Source: Candidatus Blautia intestinavium
GTDB lineage: Bacteria; Bacillota; Clostridia; Lachnospirales; Lachnospiraceae
DNA: 64,000 nt
Direction of reading: 5' to 3'
Assembly (NCBI GenBank): GCA_019113745.1
Contig: DXGV01000003.1
Location: forward strand, 1 to 64,000
Positions within the stretch are counted from its first letter, which is position 1; each line of letters begins with the position of its first letter. This document shows, one piece after another, positions 53,777 to 62,651 of this stretch. Below the pieces are notes generated by a model, which worked only from the letters and a program-made list of their open reading frames with translations, did no database searches and had not been told where the DNA came from. The translations under genes and the position numbers were made by a program.

Positions 53777-55279
53777 ATGGAAGCATATTTTATGGGAATT
53801 GATACGGGAACACAGGGAGTCCGGGTTGCTGTCAGCAATAAGGAAGGCGTTCTTCTTTTTGAGGAAGAGAAAAAATGGGAGACGCTGTTTCCGAAAAAAG
53901 GCTGGGCGGAGCAGAACCCCCTGGACTGGTGGGATGCAATTTCCGGTATTTTTGAGGATGCTTTGGCAGGTCTGGGAAGGGAACAGATGAAAAAGATCCG
54001 GGCCGTATGTGTCTGCGCCACTTCTTCTACCGTGTTTCCGGTAGACCGGGACGGACGGCCTTTGCGAAACGCTATGATGTGGATGGACGCCCGCTCCAGA
54101 AAAGAGATGGACGCGATCAACGAGACGAAGCATCCGGTATTGGATTACTGCGGAAAAGAGACGTCTTTTGAATGGATGATTCCGAAAGCGCTGTGGCTGA
54201 AACATCATGAACCGGAAATATACGGTTCATGCTACAAGATCGTGGAACAGCTTGACTGGATTAATTACCAGCTCTGCGGCGAATGGTCATCCTCTATCTG
54301 CAACACTACCTGTAAGTGGAATTATGTAGCTTCCCTGGGAGGCTATCAAAGAGACTTTTTTGAACAGATCGGGTTTGAAGATTATGAAGAAAAACTGGTA
54401 ATGCGGGTGGATAAGATCGGCGATACGGTGGGCTCCATCCGCCTGGAGCTTGCGGAAAAATATGGATTCTCGGAAGAAATGGAAGTTGTTCAGGGAGGGA
54501 TCGATGCTCATATGGCGATGTTCGGACTGGACGTTCTCAGACCCGGAAAGCTCGGCATCATTATGGGAACCAGTTTTGTCCACCTCTGTCTTTCCGATAA
54601 GAAACCGGATATGCCGGGGATCTGGGGGCCTTACGACAGCGCAGTACTTGATGGGATGTGGCTCCTGGAAGGCGGACAGATTTCCGCATCCGGTCTGGTA
54701 AACTGGTTCAGAAAAAATTTCCATATTCCGGAAGAAAACGGGAATCCATATGCGAAACTGCTTGACATTCCGGAAAGAATCCCCATCGGAGCGGACGGCT
54801 TAACGGTTCTGGATTTCTTTCAGGGGAATAGAACTCCATACAAGGATGCCGGGGCGAAAGGCGTGATATTCGGTCTGAATATCAGACATACCTGGGAGCA
54901 TATTTACAGGGCGGTTCTGGAGGCGGTTTCCTACGGTACCTATAATATTATCTGTAATTATGAAAAGTATGGCTATATGGTTGATATGATCACAGCCTGC
55001 GGCGGTGTGACGAAAGACGGCCAGTGGATGCAGATGATCTCCGATATTACCGGAAAGCCGATTACCGTGAACCGCAATAGCCAGGCCGGAGCGCTGGGAT
55101 GCTGCGTAGTCTCGGCTGCCCAGGGCAGGGGATATGAAAGTTTTCAGGAAGCGGCGGCGCATATGGTAGTTCCAAAGAAAGTTATTTATCCGGATATGGA
55201 AAAGCACAGGGACTATGAGCCGTATTTCCAAAAGTATCTGGATTTATACCGAAATCTGAAAGATTTTATGCATCAATGA
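53777..55279 (+). CDS. FGGY-family carbohydrate kinase
   Basis: 500 residues. Phosphorylates a sugar or polyol with ATP. N-terminal phosphate loop GIDTGTQGVR (7-16), catalytic Asp region QGGIDAHMAMFG, and C-terminal ATP-site segment TACGGVTKDGQW are visible. AGGAGG lies six bases before ATG 53777. First gene of the kinase-importer operon. The substrate cannot be fixed; a pentose, deoxypentose or pentitol would fit the downstream aldolase and dehydrogenase. Confidence 0.9.
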   Translation: MEAYFMGIDTGTQGVRVAVSNKEGVLLFEEEKKWETLFPKKGWAEQNPLDWWDAISGIFEDALAGLGREQMKKIRAVCVCATSSTVFPVDRDGRPLRNAMMWMDARSRKEMDAINETKHPVLDYCGKETSFEWMIPKALWLKHHEPEIYGSCYKIVEQLDWINYQLCGEWSSSICNTTCKWNYVASLGGYQRDFFEQIGFEDYEEKLVMRVDKIGDTVGSIRLELAEKYGFSEEMEVVQGGIDAHMAMFGLDVLRPGKLGIIMGTSFVHLCLSDKKPDMPGIWGPYDSAVLDGMWLLEGGQISASGLVNWFRKNFHIPEENGNPYAKLLDIPERIPIGADGLTVLDFFQGNRTPYKDAGAKGVIFGLNIRHTWEHIYRAVLEAVSYGTYNIICNYEKYGYMVDMITACGGVTKDGQWMQMISDITGKPITVNRNSQAGALGCCVVSAAQGRGYESFQEAAAHMVVPKKVIYPDMEKHRDYEPYFQKYLDLYRNLKDFMHQ

Positions 55280-55300
55280 CAGGAAAAGGAGGATGAGAGC

Positions 55301-56809
55301 GTGCAGGAACAGAACAACATTCTGGAAATGCGGAAGATCGATAAGCTTTTTCCAGGTGTAAAGGCGCTCGACCAGGTGGATTTTTCCGTGAGAAGGGGAG
55401 AAGTCCATTGCCTGATCGGAGCCAACGGAGCCGGAAAATCAACGCTTATGAAAGTGCTTTCCGGCGCATACGTGGAGGACTCGGGAGAAATTATTTTTGA
55501 CGGAGAAAAACTGAAGCCTCATGGAACTCTGGAGAGAAAGAAAAAAGGCATTGCCGTTATTTATCAGGAACTGTCATTGGTAAATGAATTAACGGTAGGG
55601 GAAAACGTCTACATCAATAATTATCCGAAAACAAAATTCGGGACCGTAGACTGGAAGGAAGTATACAGAAAAACACAGGAGATCGCCGATGAAATGAATA
55701 TGAAGATCGACGTCCGCGCGAAAGTCAGCGATCTGAATATCGGACAGAGACAGATGACGGAAATCATGAAAGCCCTGGCCGGAAACGCAAAGCTGATCGT
55801 CATGGACGAACCGTCTTCTACTTTGTCAAAGCGCGAGTTTGAGACGCTGATACGGCTGATCAGAGAACTGAAGGAAAAGGGGATCACTCTGATCTATATT
55901 TCCCATCATCTGGAAGAACTGTTTATCGTGGGCGACAGGATCACGATCCTCAGGGACGGAAGATTTGTGGCATGCCGCAGCGCAGCCGAGATCAACGAGG
56001 ATGATCTTGTGGAATATATGACGGGAGCGAAAGTCAGCAGCCAGAAAACGTATGTGGAAGCCAAACCTCTGAACGAGGAAAAGGTGCTGGAAGTAAAAAA
56101 TCTCTGCAATGAGAAAGTCAGCAATATTTCCTTTGATCTTCACAGAGGGGAAGTGCTTGGACTGTACGGTCTGGTAGGAGCCGGACGAACAGAAGTGATC
56201 CGATCGATATTCGGCGCGGATCCGTTCAGCGAAGGGGAGATCCGCCTTCATGGAAAGCCGGTCCATTTCAAACATACAGGAGAAGCAATCGCCAACAAGA
56301 TCGGCCTGATCCCGGAGAACAGAAAAACACAGGGTCTGGTGCAGATTCTTCCTGTCTGGGAAAATATGACGATGGTCGCTCTTGATAAATGCAAAAAGAA
56401 TAAGATCATAAATTATAAGATTATTCAGGAAACATGTGAGAAATATAAAAAGAGCCTGAATATCAAAACGCCTTCAATCAATACGATTATCCAGAACCTC
56501 TCCGGCGGGAACCAGCAGAAAGTGATCATTGCCAAATGGCTGTTCCGGGACTGCGATATCCTGCTGATTGACGAACCTACACAGGGCATCGATGTGATGG
56601 TAAAAGAGGAGATATATAAAATTATTCACCAGCTTTCGCAGGAGGGAAAAAGTATGATTGTGGTTTCATCGGAACTGGATGAGCTGCTTCGTATCTGCGA
56701 TAACATTATCGTGATGTTTGACGGGAAACAGATCATGTCCTCGTCAAAAGAAAACTTCGATGCAGATAAAATTTTACAGGTTTCTGTTACAGGGAGGAAC
56801 GAATCATGA
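55301..56809 (+). CDS. Ribose-type sugar ABC importer, ATPase
   Basis: 502 residues with two ATPase domains, as in RbsA/MglA. First domain: Walker A GANGAGKST, signature-like NIGQRQ, Walker B IVMDEPSS. Second domain: degenerate Walker A GLVGAGRTE (usual for the family), signature LSGGNQQK, Walker B LLIDEPTQGID. Start is GTG 55301, eight bases after AAGGAGG. Overlaps the permease gene by ATGA (56806-56809). Confidence 0.93.
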   Translation: MQEQNNILEMRKIDKLFPGVKALDQVDFSVRRGEVHCLIGANGAGKSTLMKVLSGAYVEDSGEIIFDGEKLKPHGTLERKKKGIAVIYQELSLVNELTVGENVYINNYPKTKFGTVDWKEVYRKTQEIADEMNMKIDVRAKVSDLNIGQRQMTEIMKALAGNAKLIVMDEPSSTLSKREFETLIRLIRELKEKGITLIYISHHLEELFIVGDRITILRDGRFVACRSAAEINEDDLVEYMTGAKVSSQKTYVEAKPLNEEKVLEVKNLCNEKVSNISFDLHRGEVLGLYGLVGAGRTEVIRSIFGADPFSEGEIRLHGKPVHFKHTGEAIANKIGLIPENRKTQGLVQILPVWENMTMVALDKCKKNKIINYKIIQETCEKYKKSLNIKTPSINTIIQNLSGGNQQKVIIAKWLFRDCDILLIDEPTQGIDVMVKEEIYKIIHQLSQEGKSMIVVSSELDELLRICDNIIVMFDGKQIMSSSKENFDADKILQVSVTGRNES

Positions 56810-57753
56810 GGAAAGAACCGTTAAAAATAGGAGATTTGCTGAAAAAGTACAATTTACTGGTACTGTTGATCGTATTTGTAGTGATCTCATCCATTTTGTC
56901 GCCGAATTTCCTGACGCTGGGCAATCTTCTGAATCTGCTTCAGCAGGCGTCGATCCCCGGAATCGTGGCGATAGGAATGACGATCGTCATCATACTTGGA
57001 GGAATCGACCTGTCTGTCGGCTCTGTGGCCGCTTTCGCAGGAATGATCTCATCCATTATGGTGAGCGCGGGTATTCCGATCGTGATATCTATTCTTGCAG
57101 GCGTGGCTCTGGGCGCGGTTCTGGGACTTGTCACCGGCGTATTGATCGCGCGTTTCGGACTTCCTGATTTTATCGCGACACTGGCGATGATGGAGATCGC
57201 CAGAGGAGCGGCTCTTCTTACCACAGCCGGAGTTCCGGTGTTCGGACTTCCTGCTGAATTTAAATTTATCGGAGGCGGGTTCATCGGACGGGTTTCCGTC
57301 AGCGGCATTATCTGGATCCTTCTGACTGTTTTTTTCATGCTGATGCTGAAATACACGACTTTTGGACGCAGCCTGTTTGCAATCGGTGGCAACCGTGAGG
57401 CGGCGACGCTTTCCGGTATCAAGACGACAAGAAATTACGCGCTGGCCTATGTGATCTGCGCCTGTCTTTCGGCTTTCGCGGGCGTTCTGACTGCTTCGTG
57501 GCTGGCTACCGGACAGCCGACGGCCGGAGACGGAATGGAGCTGAACGCGATCGCCGCGTCTGTTATAGGCGGAGCCAGTCTTTCCGGCGGTATCGGATCG
57601 ATCGTCGGTACTTTCGGCGGCGTATTTCTGCTCCAGATCATTACCAATATCTTTAATCTTGTAGGTCTGGCTTCGTTCTACCAGCAGATTGCCAAAGGTA
57701 TCATCATTATCGCGGCGTTGCTTCTGAACCGTGCCATTGATTCAAGAAAATAA
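56806..57753 (+). CDS. Ribose-type sugar ABC importer, permease
   Basis: 315 residues, about ten helices, RbsC family. The cytoplasmic loop GGNREAATLSGI that contacts the ATPase and the GGASLSGGIGS segment are characteristic. Forms the membrane channel with the two-domain ATPase; overlaps its gene by ATGA. Confidence 0.93.
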   Translation: MRKEPLKIGDLLKKYNLLVLLIVFVVISSILSPNFLTLGNLLNLLQQASIPGIVAIGMTIVIILGGIDLSVGSVAAFAGMISSIMVSAGIPIVISILAGVALGAVLGLVTGVLIARFGLPDFIATLAMMEIARGAALLTTAGVPVFGLPAEFKFIGGGFIGRVSVSGIIWILLTVFFMLMLKYTTFGRSLFAIGGNREAATLSGIKTTRNYALAYVICACLSAFAGVLTASWLATGQPTAGDGMELNAIAASVIGGASLSGGIGSIVGTFGGVFLLQIITNIFNLVGLASFYQQIAKGIIIIAALLLNRAIDSRK

Positions 57754-57814
57754 GAATGATGAAGTGCCGATGAGTACTTATCAGATAAAAAATACCATTT
57801 AAGGAGGAATGAAG

Positions 57815-58795
57815 ATGAGAAAAAAAGGTATCGTAGCAGTATTGACTGCAGCAGCTATGGTGGCATCCATGGCAATGACCGTAAGCGCGGCTGAGGACAC
57901 CGCAGAGAACACGGACGCCAGCTATAAGATCGGTTTTGCACAGTGTACGCTGGCATCGCCCTTCTATGTATCCATGAAGGATGTTGCGGAAGAATACGCC
58001 AAAGAGCTGGGCGTGGAGCTTACGGTTGTAAGCGCGGATGACGACGTTACAAAACAGAATAATGACATCAACGATATGATCACCAGCGGTATCGATGCCC
58101 TGATCGTAAATCCGATCAACGCAGAGGGAATCGCGCCGGCTATCGAGGCATGTACCAACGCAGACATTCCGGTAATCACCGTTGACCGGAACATCAACGA
58201 AGGCTATACCGCTTATGTAGGACGCGACAATGAAGAAATGGGACGTCTGGTAGGCGAGGCGCTTGTAGAGCTTCTGGGCGGAAAAGACGCGGCTGAAGGA
58301 ACCATCCTGGAGATTCAGGGAACCGCAGGCGATACAGTTATGATGGCAAGAAGAGATGGATTTGAGGCGGCTGTCGCAGAGGCTCCCGGCCTTGAGGTAG
58401 TGCAGTCCGCATACTGCGATTACACCAGAAGCAAAGCCGTTACAGCTACACAGGACCTTCTGCAGAGCAACGACAACATCGTGGCTGTATATGGACACAA
58501 TGACGATATGGCACTGGGCGCATCTCAGGTTCTGCAGGAGCAGGGCGTGGAAGGCGTTGCAGTCTGCGGCGTGGACGGACTGATGGAAGCAGTTATGGCC
58601 ATCGAAGACGGCACATATTCCATTACCACCATGAACGACCCGGGCTCTCTGATCAGAGCGGCTCTTGACACAACTCTGCAGATTCTGAACGGCGAAGACT
58701 ATGAAGAATATGTAGACGCGGGCACAGGTGTTATCGACAGCGAGAATGTAGCGGATTATGTAGACGACAGTCTGGCTTTCGCGGCAATGAAGTAA
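57815..58795 (+). CDS. Ribose-type sugar ABC importer, substrate-binding protein
   Basis: 326 residues, RbsB-like fold (IGFAQCTLASPFY near the start, ALIVNPINAEGI, VYGHNDDMALGA). ATG 57815 lies seven bases after AAGGAGG; the ATG at 57809 is too close. The signal peptide (MRKKGIVAVL..., cleavage near TVSA) has no Cys, so unlike most Gram-positive binding proteins it does not look like a lipoprotein. Binds the imported sugar outside the cell. A weak hairpin follows the gene. Confidence 0.9.
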   Translation: MRKKGIVAVLTAAAMVASMAMTVSAAEDTAENTDASYKIGFAQCTLASPFYVSMKDVAEEYAKELGVELTVVSADDDVTKQNNDINDMITSGIDALIVNPINAEGIAPAIEACTNADIPVITVDRNINEGYTAYVGRDNEEMGRLVGEALVELLGGKDAAEGTILEIQGTAGDTVMMARRDGFEAAVAEAPGLEVVQSAYCDYTRSKAVTATQDLLQSNDNIVAVYGHNDDMALGASQVLQEQGVEGVAVCGVDGLMEAVMAIEDGTYSITTMNDPGSLIRAALDTTLQILNGEDYEEYVDAGTGVIDSENVADYVDDSLAFAAMK

Positions 58796-58881
58796 ATCAA
58801 AAAAGTGCATACATGCTGTTCAGCAGTAATACGGGAACACGTTTGTGGAAACAGGAACAGCGGGAAAGGAAAAAAGATTCT

Positions 58882-58915
58882 GGCTGGCCATAAACTGTGG
58901 CCGGCCGTTTCTTTT
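58882..58915 (+). terminator. Weak terminator or attenuator after the binding-protein gene
   Basis: GGCTGGCC pairs with GGCCGGCC (one G-T pair), then GTTTCTTTT. It would reduce read-through into the next genes. Confidence 0.6.
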
Positions 58916-58946
58916 ATAAAAATTCTAATAGTGGAGGAGACAGAAT

Positions 58947-59168
58947 ATGTATCGACTGATCAAACTGGAAGAGGCGAATGACCTGAGGGATTTTATGCAT
59001 CTGGCATGCAAATGCAAAAGCGACGTGGGAGTCCACACAGATGAAAACCAGATTGCGGATGCGAAATCCATTCTGGGACTGATGGCCCTCGACTATCATC
59101 ACCCGGTGAAGGTGGTAACAGAAGACGAGGCCTTTCTGAAAAAATTAGATAAATGGGCGGTGGAATAA
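58947..59168 (+). CDS. HPr-like protein lacking the phosphocarrier histidine
   Basis: 73 residues aligning with HPr: CKSDVGVHTDE corresponds to the FKSD strand, and DAKSILGLMAL to the Ser46 regulatory site, which is intact. The active-site HARP segment is absent; by alignment His15 is replaced by Glu in LEEANDL. It therefore cannot act in the PTS but could be phosphorylated on Ser like Crh of Bacillus and signal in catabolite repression. GGAGGAG precedes the ATG. Lies ten bases before the acetyltransferase gene. Confidence 0.75.
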   Translation: MYRLIKLEEANDLRDFMHLACKCKSDVGVHTDENQIADAKSILGLMALDYHHPVKVVTEDEAFLKKLDKWAVE

Positions 59169-59177
59169 GGAGACTTT

Positions 59178-59729
59178 ATGAAGACGGAATATGAAAAAAT
59201 GGTTTGTGGAGAATATTATGATTCTCTTTCCGAAGAGATCCTGGTTCATGTGCGGAGGGCAAGAGCACTGTGCGACAGACTGACGGAGTTTAAATCTGAC
59301 GAAGAGGAAAAAAGTAGGATTATAAAAGAACTCTTTGGAACTACAGGAGAAAAGGTCGCCGTCAATCCTCCTTTTACCTGCGATCATGGAGAGCATATTC
59401 ATGTGGGCGAGAATTTTTTTGCCAACTATGACTGTACGATCATGGACGCCTGCGATGTGCGGATCGGAAAAAACTGTCTTCTCGGCCCAAAGGTTTCTAT
59501 ATTTTCGGTAGGGCATCCGCTGGATGCGGAACTCAGGGCAAAAAGACTGGCGATCGCGAAGCCGGTCACGATTGGAGACAATGTATGGATCGGCGGAAAC
59601 GCGGTGATCTGTCCGGGCGTGAAAATTGGAAATAACGTAGTGGTAGCCGCGGGAGCGGTAGTAACGAAAGATCTGCCGGACAATGTTCTGGCAGGAGGAA
59701 ACCCGGCGAAGATCATCAAAAAAATATAA
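59178..59729 (+). CDS. Maltose/galactoside O-acetyltransferase-like protein
   Basis: 183 residues: N-terminal helical MAC domain (about 3-55) followed by left-handed beta-helix hexapeptide repeats (IGDNVWIGGNAVICPGVKIG). The catalytic His is in SVGHPLD. Transfers acetyl from acetyl-CoA to a sugar hydroxyl; in sugar operons it is thought to remove non-metabolisable sugars by acetylation. AAGGAG precedes the ATG. Confidence 0.9.
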   Translation: MKTEYEKMVCGEYYDSLSEEILVHVRRARALCDRLTEFKSDEEEKSRIIKELFGTTGEKVAVNPPFTCDHGEHIHVGENFFANYDCTIMDACDVRIGKNCLLGPKVSIFSVGHPLDAELRAKRLAIAKPVTIGDNVWIGGNAVICPGVKIGNNVVVAAGAVVTKDLPDNVLAGGNPAKIIKKI

Positions 59730-59751
59730 CCGGGTGTTTCTAACATTCATA

Positions 59752-59779
59752 TTGACAGTTTGTTTGCTGTGTGATACTC
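59752..59779 (+). promoter_or_regulatory. Promoter of the isomerase-aldolase-BMC operon
   Basis: TTGACA (59752-59757) followed by TGTGATACT (59770-59778). The -10 spacing is short (15 bases to GATACT) but a TG extension is present. Confidence 0.6.
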
Positions 59780-59791
59780 TTATCTCATAAG

Positions 59792-59820
59792 AACAAATGA
59801 TAATAATATAGTAACATATG
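59792..59820 (+). promoter_or_regulatory. Operator-like direct repeat, copy 2
   Basis: AACAAATG (59792-59799) and AACATATG (59813-59820), 21 bases apart as in copy 1. The flanking bases also match (AAGAACAAATGATA and AGTAACATATGT). Confidence 0.65.
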
Positions 59821-59855
59821 TAACAAAAACACAAATGCAGAAAAAGGAGCTGCGT

Positions 59856-60644
59856 ATGGACAGGACAAAGGTGGATCAGATCATTCATGAAGTAGTGGCG
59901 AAATATTTCCGAAAGCCCCTGATCGTGGCGGGAAACTGGAAAATGAATATGACTGTACGGGAAGGTCTGGACTTTCTTGAAAAGCTGGGGAGCACAGAAG
60001 GAAACGTCCTGATTTTTCCTCCGTATACCACTCTTGCCGTACTGGCGCCGGAAATGAAAAAACGGGGTATCCTGTACGGTCCGCAGAATTTTCATTATGA
60101 AGACAGCGGCGCGTTTACAGGGGAGATTTCCATTCCCATGATCCGCGAGCTGGGATGCAGCTTCCTTCTGGCGGGACATTCCGAAAGACGCGGTTATTAC
60201 AATGAAACGGACGAAGCTCTCGGCAAAAAGGTGGCGAAGGGAATCCGTTCCGGTTTTCAGGTAATGCTATGTATCGGTGAAAGCCTGGAGGAGAGAAGAA
60301 GCGGACAGTGGCAGAGAAAGCTGACGGAGCAGATCGTTCTGGATCTGAGGAAACTGGAAAAGGAGGAACTGGATTCTATCCTGATCGCATATGAGCCGAT
60401 CTGGGCCATTGGAACAGGCGTCAGCGCGTCTCTGGAAGAGATCAACGAGACGCACAGTTTTCTGAAAATGACAATGCGGGAGATGTTTGGCCGCGATCTT
60501 CCACTGTTATACGGCGGAAGTGTAAATGAGAAAAACGCGCAGGAGATCGGAAGCTGTCCTTATGTGGACGGATTTCTGATCGGAGGGGCGAGTCTGAATC
60601 CTGAAAAATTCAGGAAGATCATCGAAGTCAGCAGAGGCGTGTAA
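59856..60644 (+). CDS. tpiA: Triosephosphate isomerase with N-terminal targeting helix
   Basis: 262 residues. Interconverts glyceraldehyde-3-phosphate and dihydroxyacetone phosphate. Catalytic Lys29 (GNWKMN), His108 (AGHSERR) and Glu180 (AYEPIWAIGTG) are intact. The usual start RKPLIVAGNWKMN is preceded by 18 extra residues (MDRTKVDQIIHEVVAKYF) with hydrophobic residues at 6, 9, 10, 13, 14, 17, 18: an amphipathic helix like BMC encapsulation peptides. ATG 59856 is six bases after AGGAG. Not linked to gap/pgk, so probably a pathway-dedicated copy. Confidence 0.93.
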   Translation: MDRTKVDQIIHEVVAKYFRKPLIVAGNWKMNMTVREGLDFLEKLGSTEGNVLIFPPYTTLAVLAPEMKKRGILYGPQNFHYEDSGAFTGEISIPMIRELGCSFLLAGHSERRGYYNETDEALGKKVAKGIRSGFQVMLCIGESLEERRSGQWQRKLTEQIVLDLRKLEKEELDSILIAYEPIWAIGTGVSASLEEINETHSFLKMTMREMFGRDLPLLYGGSVNEKNAQEIGSCPYVDGFLIGGASLNPEKFRKIIEVSRGV

Positions 60645-60709
60645 TGTCCGGGATCGTACCGGATTTTACCAGATAGAAATGAAATACAAATGGAAAGTGA
60701 GGGCAAATT

Positions 60710-61456
60710 ATGGAAATGGAGCAGTTGGTCAGCAAAATTACGGCGGAGGTTCTGAACAGCATCCGGAATCAGGGAGGCCTTGGCGGCGCTTTTAGTCAGA
60801 ACGGCGCGTCCGGAAATATAGCGGGGATGATCGATCATACTTTGCTGAAACAGGACGCCAGTGAGGAACAGATCAAAAAGCTTTGTCAGGAAGCGAGGGA
60901 ATATCATTTTTGTTCCGTATGCGTAAATCCCTCCTATGTTCCGTTGTGTTATGAGGAACTTCGCGGCAGCGGCGTAAAGGTGTGTACAGTAATCGGATTT
61001 CCTCTGGGGGCCACTACTACAAAATCAAAAATTTTTGAGGCCAACGAGGCGATCGAGAACGGGGCAAATGAAGTAGATATGGTTGTAAATGTGGGAAAGA
61101 TCAAATCCGGCAACTGGCAGTATGTGAAAAAAGATATTGCCGATCTGGTAACTGCCGTTCACGGAAGAGCAGTTGTAAAAGTAATCATCGAGACCTGCCT
61201 GCTGACAGATGAAGAGAAGGTTCACGTATGCCAGATTGCAAAAGAAGCAGGAGCGGATTTTGTAAAAACCTCCACAGGTTTCTCTACCGGAGGGGCGACT
61301 ACGAAGGACGTTGCTCTTATGCGCAGAACCGTAGGCCCGGATATGGGAGTAAAAGCTTCCGGAGGAGTCCGGGGACCGGAAGACGCAAAAGCTATGATCG
61401 AAGCAGGCGCGAACCGTATCGGCACCAGCGCGGGAATCGCCATCGTCCGGGGATAG
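60710..61456 (+). CDS. deoC: Deoxyribose-phosphate aldolase with N-terminal targeting helix
   Basis: 248 residues. Cleaves 2-deoxyribose-5-phosphate to glyceraldehyde-3-phosphate and acetaldehyde. Schiff-base Lys186 lies in [14 protein letters not shown]; the second active-site Lys is in [11 protein letters not shown]. The enzyme proper starts near residue 39 ([10 protein letters not shown]). In front are a helix ([19 protein letters not shown]) and a Gly/Asn/Ser linker, the arrangement of a BMC encapsulation peptide. GTGAGGG precedes the ATG. Confidence 0.93.
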   Translation: MEMEQLVSKITAEVLNSIRNQGGLGGAFSQNGASGNIAGMIDHTLLKQDASEEQIKKLCQEAREYHFCSVCVNPSYVPLCYEELRGSGVKVCTVIGFPLGATTTKSKIFEANEAIENGANEVDMVVNVGKIKSGNWQYVKKDIADLVTAVHGRAVVKVIIETCLLTDEEKVHVCQIAKEAGADFVKTSTGFSTGGATTKDVALMRRTVGPDMGVKASGGVRGPEDAKAMIEAGANRIGTSAGIAIVRG

Positions 61457-61496
61457 ACTGAAAAAGATCATATTGAGAAAAGGAGATGCGTAAGAA

Positions 61497-62561
61497 ATGG
61501 CACAAAAAATGAGAGCGGTAAGATTATTTGCACCAAAGGATATCCGCTGTGTGGAGGTGGACATTCCTCATATTGAAAAGGACACGCAGGTTTTGATCAA
61601 GGTAAAGAGCTGCGGCGTATGCGGATCTGACATTCCCCGTGTTATGGTAAAGGGAACCTATCACTTCCCCACGACCATCGGACATGAGTTCGCCGGCCAG
61701 ATCGTGGACTGCGGAGATAAAGTGAAAAACAATCTGACAGTAGGGGACCGCGTATCTGTTATGCCGCTGATTCCCTGCGGGGAATGCCAGTACTGTAAAG
61801 TGGGCCAGTCTCATCTGTGTGACCACTATGATTATTACGGATCCAGACGCGACGGCGCTATGGCGGAGTATGTTGTGGTAGAATCCGAAAACTGCCTGAA
61901 ACTTCCGGACAATGTGGACTATGAAGAAGGATCCTTTACCGATCCGGTTTCCGTAGGTCTTCACGCAGTCAGAAAATGCCGTCTGGAAGCCGGTAAAACG
62001 GCAGCCGTATTCGGACTGGGAGCGATCGGCTATATCTGCGTACAGTGGCTGAGAGCGTTGGGATGTACGAAGGTTATCGCAGTAGATGTGGCGGACGATA
62101 AACTTGTGCTTGCAAAACGTCTTGGCGCGACGGCTGGCGTAAACGGAATGAAGACAGACGCCGTGAAGGCGATCAAAGAGCTTACAGGCGGCGAAGGCGT
62201 AGATATTGCCATTGAGTTTGCGGGAAATAAGGTCACGCACGTTCAGGCAGTGGAAGCCTGCAAAAAGAACGGAGAAGTCGTGTACGGCGGTATTACATAC
62301 GACGATGTAAATTATCCGAATAAGGCGATCCAGGCGATCTTAAGAGGCGAGCTTACCATCCATGGGAGCTGGAACTCCTCGATCAATCCCCTTCCAATTA
62401 ACGAGTGGAAGAGTGGTCTTGAATTTATGAGCACAGGTCAGATGAATGTAAATCCATTGATCACACACCGCGTTCGTCTTGAGGACTGCAAAGAAGTATT
62501 TGAAATGATGTTCCATCGTACAGAAGTATTTACCAAGGTGCTGTTTAAACCGGAAATGTAA
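61497..62561 (+). CDS. Zinc-dependent polyol-phosphate dehydrogenase (GatD-like)
   Basis: 354 residues, medium-chain dehydrogenase. Catalytic zinc site SCGVCGSD and GHEF; structural zinc cysteines CGECQYCKVGQSHLC; NAD fold FGLGAIGYICVQ. YGSRRDGAMAEY and the later HGSW resemble galactitol-1-phosphate 5-dehydrogenase. It would oxidise a phosphorylated polyol to a ketose phosphate, or reduce an aldehyde. No extra N-terminal helix is seen, so it may act in the cytosol or be carried into a shell by a partner. Confidence 0.9.
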   Translation: MAQKMRAVRLFAPKDIRCVEVDIPHIEKDTQVLIKVKSCGVCGSDIPRVMVKGTYHFPTTIGHEFAGQIVDCGDKVKNNLTVGDRVSVMPLIPCGECQYCKVGQSHLCDHYDYYGSRRDGAMAEYVVVESENCLKLPDNVDYEEGSFTDPVSVGLHAVRKCRLEAGKTAAVFGLGAIGYICVQWLRALGCTKVIAVDVADDKLVLAKRLGATAGVNGMKTDAVKAIKELTGGEGVDIAIEFAGNKVTHVQAVEACKKNGEVVYGGITYDDVNYPNKAIQAILRGELTIHGSWNSSINPLPINEWKSGLEFMSTGQMNVNPLITHRVRLEDCKEVFEMMFHRTEVFTKVLFKPEM

Positions 62562-62651
62562 AAGTACGGCCAGGACAGAAAAGGTCCGCGCTAAAAAACA
62601 GTATAAAAGGAATCTGTAAAAGGAAAACTCAGATAAGAGGAGGAAGAAAGA

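Noticed and set aside
57707-58810. Minus-strand open frame across the sugar-binding protein gene
   Set aside because: No ribosome site, cysteine-rich random composition; the RbsB-like gene explains the DNA.
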